From contig MU867108.1 in NCBI GenBank assembly GCA_033725935.1, positions 1 to 64,000 of the forward strand: a stretch of 64,000 nt of DNA. The letters run 5' to 3'. The notes under the pieces are model-generated. The model saw only the letters and a list, made by a program, of their open reading frames with translations. It had not been told where the DNA came from and ran no database searches. The translations under genes and the position numbers were made by a program. Below, one piece after another: positions 1 to 10,899 of the stretch (position 1 is its first letter; every line of letters starts with the position of its first letter). Source of the stretch: Cladorrhinum sp. PSN259 (taxonomy: Eukaryota > Ascomycota > Sordariomycetes > Sordariales > Podosporaceae).

Positions 1-340
1 GGCCGTTAAGGTACGGTTTTCCTTGTGTAAATAGCAGTAGAGGGACCGACGAGCCCTGCCAAGGGCATAGCGGTGTACGAAATAATAATAATATTTCTAA
101 TGGAGTTTTCTGTTCTCGTTCGTGTTACGTCGAGGCAAATTCATCTTTTTTTTTTTTCTGGGACATAATTTTGGCATCAAACCCCCTCCCGTCAGGGTTT
201 CTCAAAAATATTCAGTTCCTTATACAATCTATTAGTTCTGCTGTTGCCAAATTCTTACGTGCATACAACATAACATACATAAAAAACACCTAAACGCACA
301 GCCTCCACCACCAACAACAACAACAACAACAAACTGAACA
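1..340. other. Non-coding left edge and 5' leader
   Basis: No coding sequence is supported here. The last 30 bases before the ATG at 341 hold a (CAA)n run at about 313-331, probably an unstructured 5' leader of the next gene. A T-run lies near 148-158. Confidence 0.6.
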
Positions 341-922
341 ATGCCAACCCTACCACACCTCCTCCTCGGTGACCACCTCCTTCCATCACCGAATATAATC
401 CGACAGCTCGAACCCAGACAATCATCATACAGAAGCAACACTACCTACCGCCGAAACTTTGCCATCATAGTCCCCTGCGTCCTCGTCCCCGCTCTGCTTT
501 TATGCATCCTGTTAGGGTTCAGCCGAAATCGCAGGATAAAGAGGCAGAGAATGAGGTACGAAGCCGAGAAGGCGGAGAGGGAGGTGACGTTTGGGAGGTT
601 GAGGAGGGAGGCCGAGGCGGCGGGGTATCATGGGTATGAGTATGGAAATGGAAACGGGTATGGGTATGGGTATCATGCGAATGCCAATGCCAATGCCAAT
701 AATGGGGTCGTCGGAAACAACAACAACAACAACTTGAATGGGGTTGAGGTTGGGAATGGCCGCGGGGCTGTGAATGAAGGGTATACGGGAAATCATACAA
801 CGGCAGCAGCAGCAGCAAAGATGGGAAACGCTGAAGGGGTGACGGAACCGCCGCCGGCATATTCGAGAAATAATGATGATGGCGGTGTTGTGCAACAGAC
901 ATCGAGGGGTTGGTATACTTGA
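341..922 (+). CDS. Small single-pass membrane protein with C-terminal PY motif
   Basis: An uninterrupted 193-codon frame starts at an ATG following a CAA-rich leader. Residues 1-39 are a short N-terminal part without a clear signal peptide. Residues about 40-60 form one hydrophobic membrane segment (IIVPCVLVPALLLCILLGF), followed at once by a strongly basic stretch (RNRRIKRQRMR), which by the positive-inside rule puts the long tail in the cytoplasm. The tail is low-complexity: Gly-Tyr/Asn repeats, a poly-Asn run, poly-Ala, then PPPAYS near residue 172. PPxY is the known ligand of the WW domains of Rsp5/Nedd4 ubiquitin ligases. The layout resembles yeast Rcr1/Rcr2-type adaptors, but I see no clear homology. 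Function unknown. A second small membrane protein follows at 1454. Confidence 0.6.
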   Translation: MPTLPHLLLGDHLLPSPNIIRQLEPRQSSYRSNTTYRRNFAIIVPCVLVPALLLCILLGFSRNRRIKRQRMRYEAEKAEREVTFGRLRREAEAAGYHGYEYGNGNGYGYGYHANANANANNGVVGNNNNNNLNGVEVGNGRGAVNEGYTGNHTTAAAAAKMGNAEGVTEPPPAYSRNNDDGGVVQQTSRGWYT

Positions 923-1453
923 AAAAAAACAGGGGTTTTAAATCGGTAACGGTGTGATGGTGTTGGTATAGTTTTTACGGATCTACCTACACGCGGAGTA
1001 CCTGTGGAGTGTATGTCAGCTTTGGGCCTTTTTTTTTTGTTGGTGAGGGAGGCGGTTCAGGGCAGACTTGCAGGCGGTTCTGCAAGGCGGATGGATGGAT
1101 GGGTATAATTAAACTTGGAACTTGAAAAAACTCAACAAAAGTTCCGTCTTGAAATAAATAAACTTGATAACCCTTCTTTGATTGTATTTTTTTATATCTT
1201 TATTATACTCACTAGTAGGAGCTTGCAAACCAAATTTTTAATTTTTTTTTTAAATCTTCAAGATTAAAAAATATTATCGCAATTCTTTAAAGGAACTTGT
1301 CCAAGTCGCAACACCAACAAAAAAAACACCAAAACAAAGTTGAAACAAACATAAATAATCACGACCCAAGCCAGAGATCCACTCAAAACCCAAAAACAAC
1401 CTACCACAACAACCACGACGCGCCAACAAACAAACAAACAAACAAACAGCATC
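923..1453. other. Intergenic, simple repeats
   Basis: No gene seen. It holds T- and A-rich stretches (about 1029-1039, 1235-1270) and an (AAAC)n array at about 1423-1447, directly upstream of the next ATG and probably in its 5' leader. Confidence 0.6.
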
Positions 1454-1672
1454 ATGCAATCGCTCCACGACATTGTTCCTCGTCACGACAGTGACTCAGA
1501 AAACAGACACCCGAGAAAAGCCCTCGTCATCGCTCTGGCAGTCGGCATACCAGTCGTGGTAATTTCGATCGCGTTGAGTATCATGTGGTACTGTCAGTGG
1601 AAACAGAACAAGCAAAGACAGGAGCGGGCGAAAAAGCTGAGGGGAGAAGAAGCGCGGTATAATACGGTTTAG
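1454..1672 (+). CDS. Very small single-pass membrane protein
   Basis: A 72-codon frame starts at an ATG right after an AAAC-repeat leader. A short polar N-terminus (residues 1-22) precedes a hydrophobic segment at residues 23-45 (ALVIALAVGIPVVVISIALS), then WYCQWK and a very basic, Lys/Arg/Gln-rich cytoplasmic tail. Like the gene at 341 it is tiny, intronless, single-pass and has a basic juxtamembrane region, so the two may be diverged tandem relatives; the sequences are too short to prove it. No function can be assigned. It could be a chance ORF, but the clean membrane topology and start context favour a real gene. Confidence 0.5.
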   Translation: MQSLHDIVPRHDSDSENRHPRKALVIALAVGIPVVVISIALSIMWYCQWKQNKQRQERAKKLRGEEARYNTV

Positions 1673-1986
1673 ATGGTACAAAAAGTCGAATGATGCATGC
1701 ATAGGGGAAGTAGTGTAGTGCTTGCTTCAGAGAGTTGAAAGCAGATGCAGGAGATAAATGTGTGAATGGGATCGAGGAGAAAGGGAAGTGTACATAACTT
1801 GCATTCGGAGAGCCAGCGATTGTCCTGCATTTAGATGGAATTGATTATAAAATGGCCATGAGCCAAGTTCATTTTTTTGTTTTTTTGGAATTCCCAACAA
1901 CTTGAAAAAATTGATGAAATGAATCTTTATAAAGTTCACAAGTCCCCCGAGATCAATTGAGACACAAAAGTGTAAGCAAAAAAGAA
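1673..1986. other. Intergenic
   Basis: No gene seen. It is AT-rich near 1870-1930. Frames running antisense across the neighbouring tRNA are not credible genes. Confidence 0.6.
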
Positions 1987-2068
1987 TGCCGACAATCGGA
2001 ATCGAACCGAGGACCTTGGCATGCTCTTGAAATACAAGTGCCACGCTATACCACTAAGCCATGCCGGC
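1987..2068 (-). tRNA. tRNA-Thr (anticodon TGT) with 10-nt intron
   Basis: Read on the minus strand, an 82-nt sequence folds as a tRNA. The 7-bp acceptor stem (GCCGGCA with TGTCGGC, one G-T pair) is followed by discriminator A at 1987. The D arm contains AGTGGTA. The anticodon stem is a perfect TGGCA/TGCCA pair. The variable loop is AGGTC and the T loop is TTCGATT, with one mismatch at the base of the T stem. The anticodon loop is 17 nt; removing 10 nt (2023-2032) at the canonical site one base 3' of the anticodon leaves the 7-nt loop CTTGTAA with anticodon TGT (2034-2036), reading ACA. The TTCGATT B box acts as the internal RNA polymerase III promoter. Confidence 0.9.
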
Positions 2069-2488
2069 TGTTTAAGGCGATTGTTATCAAGCCCTCCGTT
2101 AGTGGTGCTGATTAGCGTAGTCAGACGAATAGTACATCGCTGTCTCAGTTCTCCACAGTGAGTGAGGCTGTTAATATTTTCGTTTTTTTATATACTCATT
2201 GCAAATCAACTCACTAACCAATCCTATTCATTTACATACAGTCAGTGGGCTAGATGATCAAAGATTCCATATACATAAAGTCCTATACAACATCTCCCAT
2301 ACGCATGCCGTTCCTAAAAGATTCCCAAGCTCTTTCCAATTCTGCGCAAAAAATTCAATCCTCTCGGAAGATTTCCTAGCAGCGCATTTCCTAGAGTGGG
2401 GGAAAAAAGAAAAGAAACCTGAAAGAAAAATTGATAGCTATATGGTGACAATGTTACAAACAAGGTTTGTGATTTCCACATCAGCACA
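2069..2488. other. Intergenic between tRNA and hydrolase 3' end
   Basis: No gene seen. It probably contains the 5' flank of the tRNA (AT-rich near 2170-2195) and the 3' UTR of the hydrolase gene. Confidence 0.6.
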
Positions 2489-3650
2489 TCATGCAACCTC
2501 CACCTGAGCCAAAAACTTCCGAACCCTCTCAGCCACCCATTCCATCGCCGGCTTTTCGGACACAACATGTCCCGACCCAGGAATGAACCCTGAAAACTCA
2601 CTGACGACACCCTGATTACACCCCGCAATCCACCGGTTCAGCAGGCTCTGCCTATCTACGTCAGGCGGCACCATCTCATCCTCCCCAGCTGGCAGGATAA
2701 GCAACGGCTTGTCAACCCTCCCAAACAATTCTTTAATCCGTTCATCCGTCAGATCCGACGAAAAGTAATCATCGTCGCCCCTTTAAAATGCCGATCAGCA
2801 AAAACTCGATTCCATCCATGAGCAAGGTAGGGCAAAAAGATCATAGGTTACTCACCCGACAGCAGCAAGTGACCACCACCGATACGCACTAATAGGCGCA
2901 CTCCAAAACATAGCCGGCAGATATTCCCTCGGCATCATCACCTCTTCCCCTTTTCCATCATCCACGAACCCCTTTGCAATCTTCACGCTCTCTTCCAGCT
3001 CCTCTTTGCTCATGAACAAAAACGCTGCCGCCTCCCTGTCCGAAACGGGACTGGTCAAGATGAAGCCATCCACGGGCGGAACTTTGTACTTGGTGGCGTC
3101 GGTATACTCTAGACAATTTTGACATCCTAAACACACAAAATTAGCATATTAACCCATGAAATAATAACTGAAAAGCAGGGGAAAAGAAAATTGACAAACC
3201 AGTAGACGCCCCAATCATTACAACCCTCTCCTTCCCCAACTCCTCCCTCAAGTATTTCACCAAGACACCCAAATCCTCCACGTCGTTCTTCAAACTCGAG
3301 TACCCCCAACCCGAGTACGAACTCCTCATCCTCAGTTCAAACAGGGTCCAGCAGCATGATGATGATGATGACCCCAGCCTTTTCTCCGGCTGCGAGTGGT
3401 GGTGGCGGGATAACATCTCGGCGAGAAAACTGACATCGTCCGAGTCGCCGCCCGTGTGTGGACCTGTCGTTAGGCCGCCTATGTAAATTAATGCATTCTT
3501 GCATGTATCCTGAGACGCAGGAGATGAGGAGGAGGATGTGCCGCCGCTGCTGCCGCCGCCGCCATTGAGGGAGATGATGCGTTCGTATGCCGTTAGGGAA
3601 AAGTTGGTCGGTGATGATAAGGGGTGGACTTTGACCGTGTATGGTGCCAT
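2489..3650 (-). CDS. DUF1749 family alpha/beta hydrolase
   Basis: Three exons: 3650-3200, 3126-2856 and 2780-2489 (introns of 73 and 75 nt), giving 337 aa. The joins keep the frame: the first (GASTG|CQN) completes a Gly codon and the second (AAV|GDDDYF) completes another. The nucleophile elbow is GASTG near residue 150, followed by C-Q-N-C as in the UPF0613/DUF1749 family. The N-terminus (VHPLSSPTNFSLTAYE, then ALIYIGGLTTG) carries the oxyanion-side strand. LLILPAGEDEMVPPDVD contains the typical catalytic Asp region, and the final His lies in GSGHVVSEKP. Poly-Gly/Ser runs at residues 30-47 look like a low-complexity insertion. The family is predicted to be a serine hydrolase of unknown substrate, probably cytosolic since no signal peptide is visible. 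Confidence 0.88.
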
Positions 3651-4352
3651 GGTTTTTTTTTTGATCTTCCAAGATCAGAAAAAATAAAAAGACGAAAAAA
3701 GTTGTGAAATGAGGAGAGTAAAAAAGAGACCAAGTGTGTTTGTATGAATGAATGAAAGTTTCAAGGTATGTTTGTAAAGGTAAAACTTTTCGCTGTGCGT
3801 CGTCTCTATTGATGAAGAAATCTCAGGCTGGACGTCAACCAAGTTTATATCTTGTTTACACGCTCAGGGGGCGGAGCAGCCATCAGCCAATCACAACACT
3901 CAGCCAATCCAATCCGGAAACGAATCCGAATACGAGCAAGGCTCCTTAGGAGGGCAACATGCTGGTTGCATCTCGGATTCTCGTTGCAGCAACCCCTCTT
4001 GCCAATGCTTTTCAATCTCCTCAAGTTCTCCGGCAGGAATCATATTGATCACTTGGTATCTTGGCTTCACCCAGGTGATTGGACACAGAACGAAAGTAAA
4101 CAAGGCCCCTGTTCTACAACCACAGCCAGATAATGAGTGATAACCTGTTGGAAAGAGAACGAGAACAAATCAACTGACATTACTCATGCTTGCGAGTGGT
4201 GTCATACAAATAATTATACATGATCATACCCTACCCCAAACAAACTTGTGTTCCCCCTCCCCACCCCAACCCAAAAACCACTCGAGAACGGACACACAAG
4301 ACTAAACACAATGACACACACAAGTCCAGACAAAAGCATGTAACCACACCGC
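3651..4352. other. Intergenic, promoter of hydrolase
   Basis: No gene seen. It contains the 5' flank of the hydrolase (start at 3650) and the 3' side of the gene ending at 4353. Short frames here show no recognisable protein. Confidence 0.55.
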
Positions 4353-5939
4353 TCAAACAACCTCAGCATACATATGCCTCCCAAAAGGCGTTACGCCAGC
4401 TTCAATCAGCACATCAAGCTCCACCCCCTTCAAAATCGCATCCCGACAACTCGTATCATCATCAGCCACCAAATTCCTCGGCTCCAACCCATAATCATGC
4501 GCCTCGCAAAGACCAGGCAGTCTCTGCAACTGGCTGATAGCAAACGTCCTCGAATGCGGATAAAACACCAGCGGCGCCTCTTCAGGATGCAAATGGTACT
4601 TCCTTCTCAGAACAACATTCGGCCACATCAGCATCTCACTCTTGGTCCTAATGTGACTCTTTCCCATCCTCTGAACCACAAAGAGCATCCAAATTGTCTC
4701 TTCGTTGCTGTCGTATCGGGGACAGTCTTCGGGCAGATGAGAAGCAAATTCGTTGCAGAACGGGCATCCATTCAGATCGCCTGACTCGCTTGTGTAGACG
4801 CACTGTCCGAGTTCGTGGCCTTGTCTTCCGCACGCGGTGCAAGTACTGCCGTGGAGAGTTGAGTAATCGAGGTAATATGTAAGAGTAACTGGGATCTCTC
4901 GATTTCCTCTCTCGTTCAAGGCGGCCGGGGCAGAGGTGGGAATCTTCTTTGGACGGAAAGTAAAGTCGCAGATACCACTCAGCGGAAGTTGGATCGTACC
5001 CTCGTCTGTTTGCAGAGTCTCATATGAGCGGCCACCGCCGGTGACGATGATGGATTTTCCAAAGTCGTTGAGGTCGTAGCACCCAGGAACAAGATTGATC
5101 GAAGAACTTAGGAAATCTCGGGGCAAGCCATTGTTGGTACGATGCAATGCTCCATCGAGCATATTATCATCTACTGCTGGCTCCAGCACGAGTTGGGGGC
5201 CGGGCTGCGAAGGGGGTGTCTCTCGGGGCTCGAGTCGTCTTGTAACCTTGGCAGGGACATGGACTGGAGTGTGCGTTCGACGTCGGTAGTGGTCTCTGCT
5301 CTTGCTGCGACTTGTAATACGATCGGATTGTTGCCTACCCCTTCGTTCGTTGTGCGCCGAGTCTCGGTATTTCCGGCGGCCTTCACGACTTTTGCCACGA
5401 TTCCTATCTGGGCTTCGGTTCCGTCGCCCGCTACGGTGGCGATCACGGCGTTGGTGGCTCACACTTCGAAAGTCTTCAAAGTCCTCAAGTCTCTCATCAC
5501 GTTCTGTGCGTCGCCCAGTTCGGCTCCTATCTCTGCGGCGTCGGTCACCGTCATCTGGCCGGTACTTGTCAACTGACATTCGGCCTGAAGGGTATCTGTC
5601 GGCTCGTCGTGCAGGGGACGAGGGCTGCTCGTCTCTGGATCCGCGATCCAGCATCGAATCCGTCCTGTTCTGGCGCCTCTCTTCTGAAAAAATCGAGTCG
5701 CTATAAAGACGATGGCCGCCTTCTCTCTTTTCTCCGCGCCCACGAGATACCGGAATTGTGCGGGCCTGGACAATGTCGGAAAATTCCTTGAAGCGGCGAG
5801 TCGTTTCGGTCTTTGACGTAGATGTGCGTCTCTCTGGAACTTTTCTAGTCCATATTATCTCGACGTCAGTGCTTTCAGCTTCAATTTTGCAATCGACGTC
5901 GACGTCATCACCGTAATTCGGTTTGACTGATTTCGGCAT
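4353..5939 (-). CDS. RS-rich protein with two zinc knuckles
   Basis: A single exon of 528 codons from the first in-frame ATG at 5939 (the frame continues upstream without an ATG). Residues about 80-240 are rich in Arg, Ser, Asp and Glu with many RS/RD dipeptides and SPDR/RSKSRD blocks, as in splicing-associated proteins. The C-terminal half has two Cys/His modules: CTACGRQGHELGQC (C-X2-C-X4-H-X4-C zinc knuckle, about residue 380) and CPFCNEFASHLPEDC (C-X2-C-X5-H-X5-C, about residue 400). A conserved-looking C-terminal region follows. No RRM is visible. Zinc knuckles usually bind single-stranded RNA or protein, so a nuclear RNA-processing role is an inference. I do not recognise the gene. Confidence 0.75.
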   Translation of the reverse strand: MPKSVKPNYGDDVDVDCKIEAESTDVEIIWTRKVPERRTSTSKTETTRRFKEFSDIVQARTIPVSRGRGEKREGGHRLYSDSIFSEERRQNRTDSMLDRGSRDEQPSSPARRADRYPSGRMSVDKYRPDDGDRRRRDRSRTGRRTERDERLEDFEDFRSVSHQRRDRHRSGRRNRSPDRNRGKSREGRRKYRDSAHNERRGRQQSDRITSRSKSRDHYRRRTHTPVHVPAKVTRRLEPRETPPSQPGPQLVLEPAVDDNMLDGALHRTNNGLPRDFLSSSINLVPGCYDLNDFGKSIIVTGGGRSYETLQTDEGTIQLPLSGICDFTFRPKKIPTSAPAALNERGNREIPVTLTYYLDYSTLHGSTCTACGRQGHELGQCVYTSESGDLNGCPFCNEFASHLPEDCPRYDSNEETIWMLFVVQRMGKSHIRTKSEMLMWPNVVLRRKYHLHPEEAPLVFYPHSRTFAISQLQRLPGLCEAHDYGLEPRNLVADDDTSCRDAILKGVELDVLIEAGVTPFGRHMYAEVV

Positions 5940-6842
5940 TGGTTTTGGTGAAGTGCGTGACAAAACGTTTTTCCGGGTCGATCAGCGGAATCAAGGAGGG
6001 GGTGGGGAATGTGTCCAGTGCAGACTGCAAGATTTCAGAGGGTCTTAATTCCAGGCTCAAAATACTTCGAGAGAGATGGGGAATCCAAAGGGCGGGGTCC
6101 AGGTCGCGGTCTTCACGACGAGAAGAAGTAGGAGCGACCGGTACCTTCCTGCGGTCAGTGGCCACCCGGAGCATAATAGCACAACTGGAAGTGACGCACT
6201 AGCACCCGACTAGGTTTCCATTACTTTCAGAGACCAAAAAGTCCACCGATCCTCTGAATCCAGTCTGAGGTGCTCATTTCACAGGATTATGAATGTGGGA
6301 GGTAAGGTCTATAGTTGAAGCAGTATTTATTGTTGGGCTCAAAAGGCGGACAGAGAAGAAAGGGCTGACTTCAGCCGGCGAACAATGTATTGCAAGATAA
6401 GTTTAGAAAGAAGTAATTCGCAGGAGCCTCAATTTGTCTGACGTATTCTTGACATAACGAGATTTGTCATCACATATTGTACATTGTGCTGCCTTCCGAA
6501 GTGGTCAGAAAACATGAGGTTTTGTTCGACATCCATGCGATTATAAGTCAGTCTAGGAATCACAACGCCTTGTACTTCCTACTTTCACCTCCTTTGTCTT
6601 TCCCAACATTACGTCTACACCGACGTAAAAATAAAGATAAAAAATAATAAAACCATACCAAAAAAGGAGTTCGTGTCATAGCTGGTTGCAGTTGGAAATC
6701 TTCCAAATGGCTACGGCTTTCTGCCAAAAACTGCCGCCATCAACTTTTGCCCAGCTCAAAGCCTATTACGTGTACAGAGAGGATCTTCCCAAATCCAGAC
6801 ATCAGGGCACACACATTACAAAGAACAGTCTGGATCTGTTGT
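5940..6842. other. Intergenic, promoter of RS-rich gene
   Basis: No gene seen. It contains the 5' flank of the RS-rich gene and the 3' region of the FG-rich gene, with an A/T-rich run at about 6625-6665. Confidence 0.55.
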
Positions 6843-8508
6843 TCAACATCGTCGTCCACCAAACATGGGATGGAATTTCCAAAGAGGGGCATCTGATGAT
6901 ACCTTGGGATCTACAACTGTAGAGACTGCTCCAATCAAAGGCTCGGATGCGTTTTTGTTTGCCGGGATCTCGACCAGATGTGTTGCTATAGTCATAGAAC
7001 CACTATCCTGGCTAGCACCAAACACAGGATGAAGGTTTAAAGCTGGTGCCTGGAGAACCAGCACCTGATGGTCATGCTCTGGATTACCAGGGGCATCACT
7101 GGAAGTTGAAAGTGCCAGAGGGCTGCGCAACAGCACCATGGAAGACTTTTCGTTCAAGCTGCTGTCGGTAAAATCTTGAGGAGGGGGCTCCACCACTGAA
7201 CCACCCAAAGAAATGTCGGATGTCTTACAGGAGCTAAGGGAACCAGAGGCCACAGAACCAAACAAAACAGCTGGTTTCTGCGAATTCAAGCTCTGCGGCT
7301 GTTGGCTCAAAGTCTGCTGCTGCAGGTCGGGAGTAGACAACGTCGGACTACTGCTTACTGACTGTCTGGGTCCCACTGAGGGCTGCGGCTGTTGAACTGA
7401 ACCAAAAATCGGGCCTCGGATGGTTTTAGGAGTCGTGCCATTGACAGAAGTACTGCCGAACCCCTGAAAAGCACCGAAACTACATAAGGGATTGACTGGA
7501 CTGGCATTGTTTGAGGTTGCTACCGGTGGGGCAGCCGAAGTAAAACCAAACATAGGAACCGATGAGGCGACAATGGTGTTGTTTCGCTGTCCAAATGCAG
7601 GGGGTACTGAGGATGTCGCAGTAGAGTGAGATTGTGTGGTCGAGCCCACGGCTCTCTGAGCCACATTCCGAGAACCCACTTGCGCTGTCTCTAGGAGCGC
7701 TGAAGAGGTGTTATCAGAAGCCCAGAGGTTGGCGGTTGGCGTGTGTGTTCTGGGTTCCTCTTTTTTGAAGAGTGGTGTGACTTCCTTTTGCTCGCTCTGC
7801 GCAGCGCTCTGTGCCGATGAGTTCTGTCGCAGTTGAACTGGAATTGAGGCCTTCGTGGTCAGATCGCCGCCATGGAACTTGATCTTTCCAGTAAACGACA
7901 GTGCTAGGCCGCCATACCCAGCATTCCATGCCCTGATCCCAAGTAAGCTTCCAAAAGACCCAACTGGTTCAATCTGAAAGTTTGCTTGTTGCAGCTTGCG
8001 AAATATCTCTCGCTCGACGAACATAATATCCGGCCTGATAGAGCCCTGTGTAGATCCTGTGATCGTGACTTCAACTTTACCCTGTGACTTGTTGTAGTGA
8101 GCACGGAAGCGCCAGGCCTGGGAACAGACAGTGATGGACGATCCGAAGTAGCGACGCCTTTTGTGGTTGAGCTTGGGGATATTCAGCAAGGACTAAAGGT
8201 CGATGTGGTCAGCTTCAAGTGCTACCATAGGAGATGTAAAACTCTGAAAGGGGGGAAATACGTACGCTATTGGAGTCGTGCAGCTTGAGCGCACTACCGC
8301 TCTGATTGCGAGGTGCCGTGGGGATTGAATATAAGTTAATATCACCACCAAATCTGTCCTTGAAGTCCTCTTGTTTGATCTTGATATCTTTGCGGGAGGC
8401 TGATGGGATCGAGGGCATATCGGTTCTGACACCCGGCTCCTGTTTAATTGGAACACCAGGTTCCTGCTTGATCTTGACAGGCGCACAGCCACCAAACGGA
8501 GTCGCCAT
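6843..8508 (-). CDS. FG-rich protein with repeated SUMO-acceptor-like sites
   Basis: Two exons, 8508-8266 and 8192-6843, joined across a 73-nt intron (GTACGT...TTTAG, phase 0), give 530 aa. The start at 8508 (MATPFGG) is preferred; the frame is open upstream to an ATG at 8715, which would add 69 residues. Near the N-terminus three psi-K-x-E SUMOylation consensus sites recur: IKQEPG twice and IKQED, plus KIKQE overlap. A folded region follows the intron (about residues 85-195, with VEVTITGSTQG and GGLALSFTGKIKFHGG). The C-terminal 330 residues are Ser/Pro/Gln-rich with eight spaced FG dipeptides (AFGQ, MFGF, SFGA, GFGS, IFGS, LFGS, VFGA, MFGG), a composition typical of nucleoporins. Function unknown; nuclear-pore association is inference. 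Confidence 0.7.
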
Positions 8509-9013
8509 GGCGGGTTGCAGTCGGGCTCGGTAATGCTGATCGATGTTGTGTAAGAAGTACTGGTAAAGTCTTTTCAAAACTGTTCTGAAGATAAATGGCA
8601 AATTTCGGGTGCCCCTTTGATCTCCAGGTCGGTTGCGGCAAGTCGGTGCTCCACGGAGCTTGAAAAGAGACCTGCCTGGTCCCGAGGTGAAATTGAGAAC
8701 GCGTACTTTCCCCATGGAAGACTACAAAGAAAAAGGGAATCGACTGGAACTGCCGAACCTGGAACTGCCAGGCCGAGACCCAACGTAGAAACAGCAGTCT
8801 ATGCTACTGGAACTGGAAGGCACGACAGGAACATTTTGGAAATCTGGCGTCACCTGGGCATCGGCCACGCGGGACCTATGAACTGCAGATCCAAGACTAC
8901 GTGGGTACCGCTGACATCAAAGGAAGAAAACCACTCAAGCATGAAGCTGGTTTTTTTATTAAAGATTTAAAGGGTGTTTGTCATCAACGAAAAAGAATCT
9001 TCAAGCTACAGCT
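8509..9013. other. Intergenic or 5' extension of FG-rich gene
   Basis: No independent gene. An in-frame extension of the FG-rich protein reaches an ATG at 8715. The rest is the shared 5' flank of that gene and the 3' region of the photolyase. Confidence 0.5.
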
Positions 9014-10899
9014 TCAGAGGCCACTATCGATCCCCCGTTTGTATGCCGCCAATGTCGTCTCCCTTGCGGATTTGTGCTCCACGATCTGCTTAGGGTATCC
9101 TGCCTTGCTTGCAATTGCTCCGGCCCCTCGTCCATACGGATCATGAATCGCCTTGCCACTGACCCCTTTCAGCTCTGGTACCCACTTGCGTATATACTCT
9201 CCATCTGGATCAAACTTCTCACTCTGCAAGAGAGGATTGAAGATGCGAAAGTATGGCTGCGGATCAACCCCTACCGAAGCAGCAAACCCCCACCCGCAGT
9301 TGTTGCTTGCGAAATCGCCATCAACAAGGTGTTCCATAAAGTACTTCTCACCCATTCTCCAGTCCAGCAGCAGATCCTTGCTCAGAAAAGAGGCCACGAT
9401 CATCCGGCAGCGGTTGTGCATCCATCCCATGTGGTTGAGTTGTCTCATCGCAGCATCCACTATTGGGAAGCCTGTGCGGCCACTCGTCCATGCCTCAAAC
9501 TGTTCCATATCGTAGGACCACTCAATGTTGGAGTACTCGGGCTTGAAGGGTTTATTCATGCTATCGAGAAGGTCAGCTTCGGGGGGCTGGGGATCGACAT
9601 AGATGGCAAAACCTACCAGATGTATGGCCAGTGCACAAGCACGTGCTTGTAAAAATCTCTCCATGCTACCTCGCTGATCCAAACCTGGATGCCCTCATTT
9701 CCGCCATCGAGTTTCTTTGTGTTATTCCTATCTCGAGCTGTCCTTACTGCCGTTCTGGTGCTCAATGTCCCGCTGGCGAAATGAACAGACAAATTTGACG
9801 TCCCCGGATTCGACGGTATGTTCCTGTTGTGCCCATATTTTCCCACAGCCTCGTCACAGAACTTGAACAGTCTCTTCATGGCCTCGTGCTCTCCTGCAGG
9901 CCACAGAGCTTCGAACCTCCTCCTTTCTTCCTCACTTAGTCTTTTGCCTTCAGGAGCCTCCGGTACCTGACACTCAAACAGACCCCCAAACTTCTCCCTA
10001 GTCGAGGGGTGATTTTTTACGGGCGGCCCAGCCAACTCCAAAAATTCCCTGTGTTCGTGCACATGCCTTATCCAAGCCCTAAACCAAGGAGTATAAACAG
10101 AATACTGCTTCCCGGTCCCTGTCTCGAGCCTCCCAGGCGGAACTATGCAAGTATCATGCAACACCTCCATAGCCATGCCATTCTCGCCCAGGATCTTCAC
10201 CATATTTGCCTCCCGCCTTAGCTCATCAACCTCGTACTCCATATTAGCGTACAGGTGACTTGCTCCCCACTCCTGCATCAACTCCACCACGCGTGTAGGT
10301 AACTTCTTCCGCTTTTCTACCGTCTCGATCCAGAGCGGGATATCCAATTTGGCCAGATCACTCTTCAATACCTCTAGAGTGCGCAGTGTAAAGTCTACCC
10401 GAACAGGCGAAGTCAAGTGCGCTTCAAAGTCTTGTGGGCTGACAATATACAGAGCGATCAGGGGCACCTTGGCCTCCGCGGCCTTCTGGCTGGCCAGATA
10501 CAACGCCGAGTTGTCTTGTGTCCTCAAGTCCCACTTAAACCAGTGCACCACAGCGCCTGTGGCAGGGAGGTTTGCGCGCAAGGCTGCTGTGGCGGTTTGT
10601 GCAGCCTGAAGCAGCTCGATAGGACGGGGGAGTTCATTGTTGATATAGGCGCGCGCTCGGGCGTTGGACATTTCGTGAGGGTAGTACTTCCGTAACACAA
10701 TGCCATGCTTTTCCGAGTCGGCGAAGAATGGATGCGGGGCCCCAAGGGGATCGGCTATTGAAGATGTGATGCCATTTGGAGAAGATGAAGCGGCCTTCTT
10801 GGCCTTCTTTTGGGCGTGAGGTTCAGAGCCATTGGGTGGACCGACGCCGTTGGTTCCATTGAGCGCGGGCTTGCGCTTGAGACCTCTGCCTGGTACCAT
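9014..10899 (-). CDS. phr1: CPD photolyase (class I, FAD-dependent)
   Basis: Two exons, 10899-9617 and 9560-9014, joined across a 56-nt intron (GTAGGT...ATAG) that restores HWPYICMNKPFKPEY, give 609 aa. The protein repairs cyclobutane pyrimidine dimers using blue light. Residues about 1-45 hold basic nuclear-localisation-like runs (LKRKP, KKAKKAA). The N-terminal Rossmann-like antenna domain follows (VVHWFKWDLRTQDN). The FAD domain contains GTSNLSVHFASGTLSTR, WISEVAWRDFYKHVL, GRTGFPIVDAAMRQL, NRCRMIVASFL and CGWGFAASVGVDPQPYFRIFNP, all hallmark segments. It closely resembles Neurospora PHR-1. An in-frame upstream ATG at 11001 would add a basic/hydrophobic 34-residue leader of mitochondrial type. 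GATCGA motifs at 11105-11170 suggest light induction by the White Collar complex. Confidence 0.95.

Noticed and set aside
1727..2044. 105-codon minus-strand frame overlapping the tRNA
   Set aside because: It runs through the tRNA-Thr gene, which explains the sequence better.
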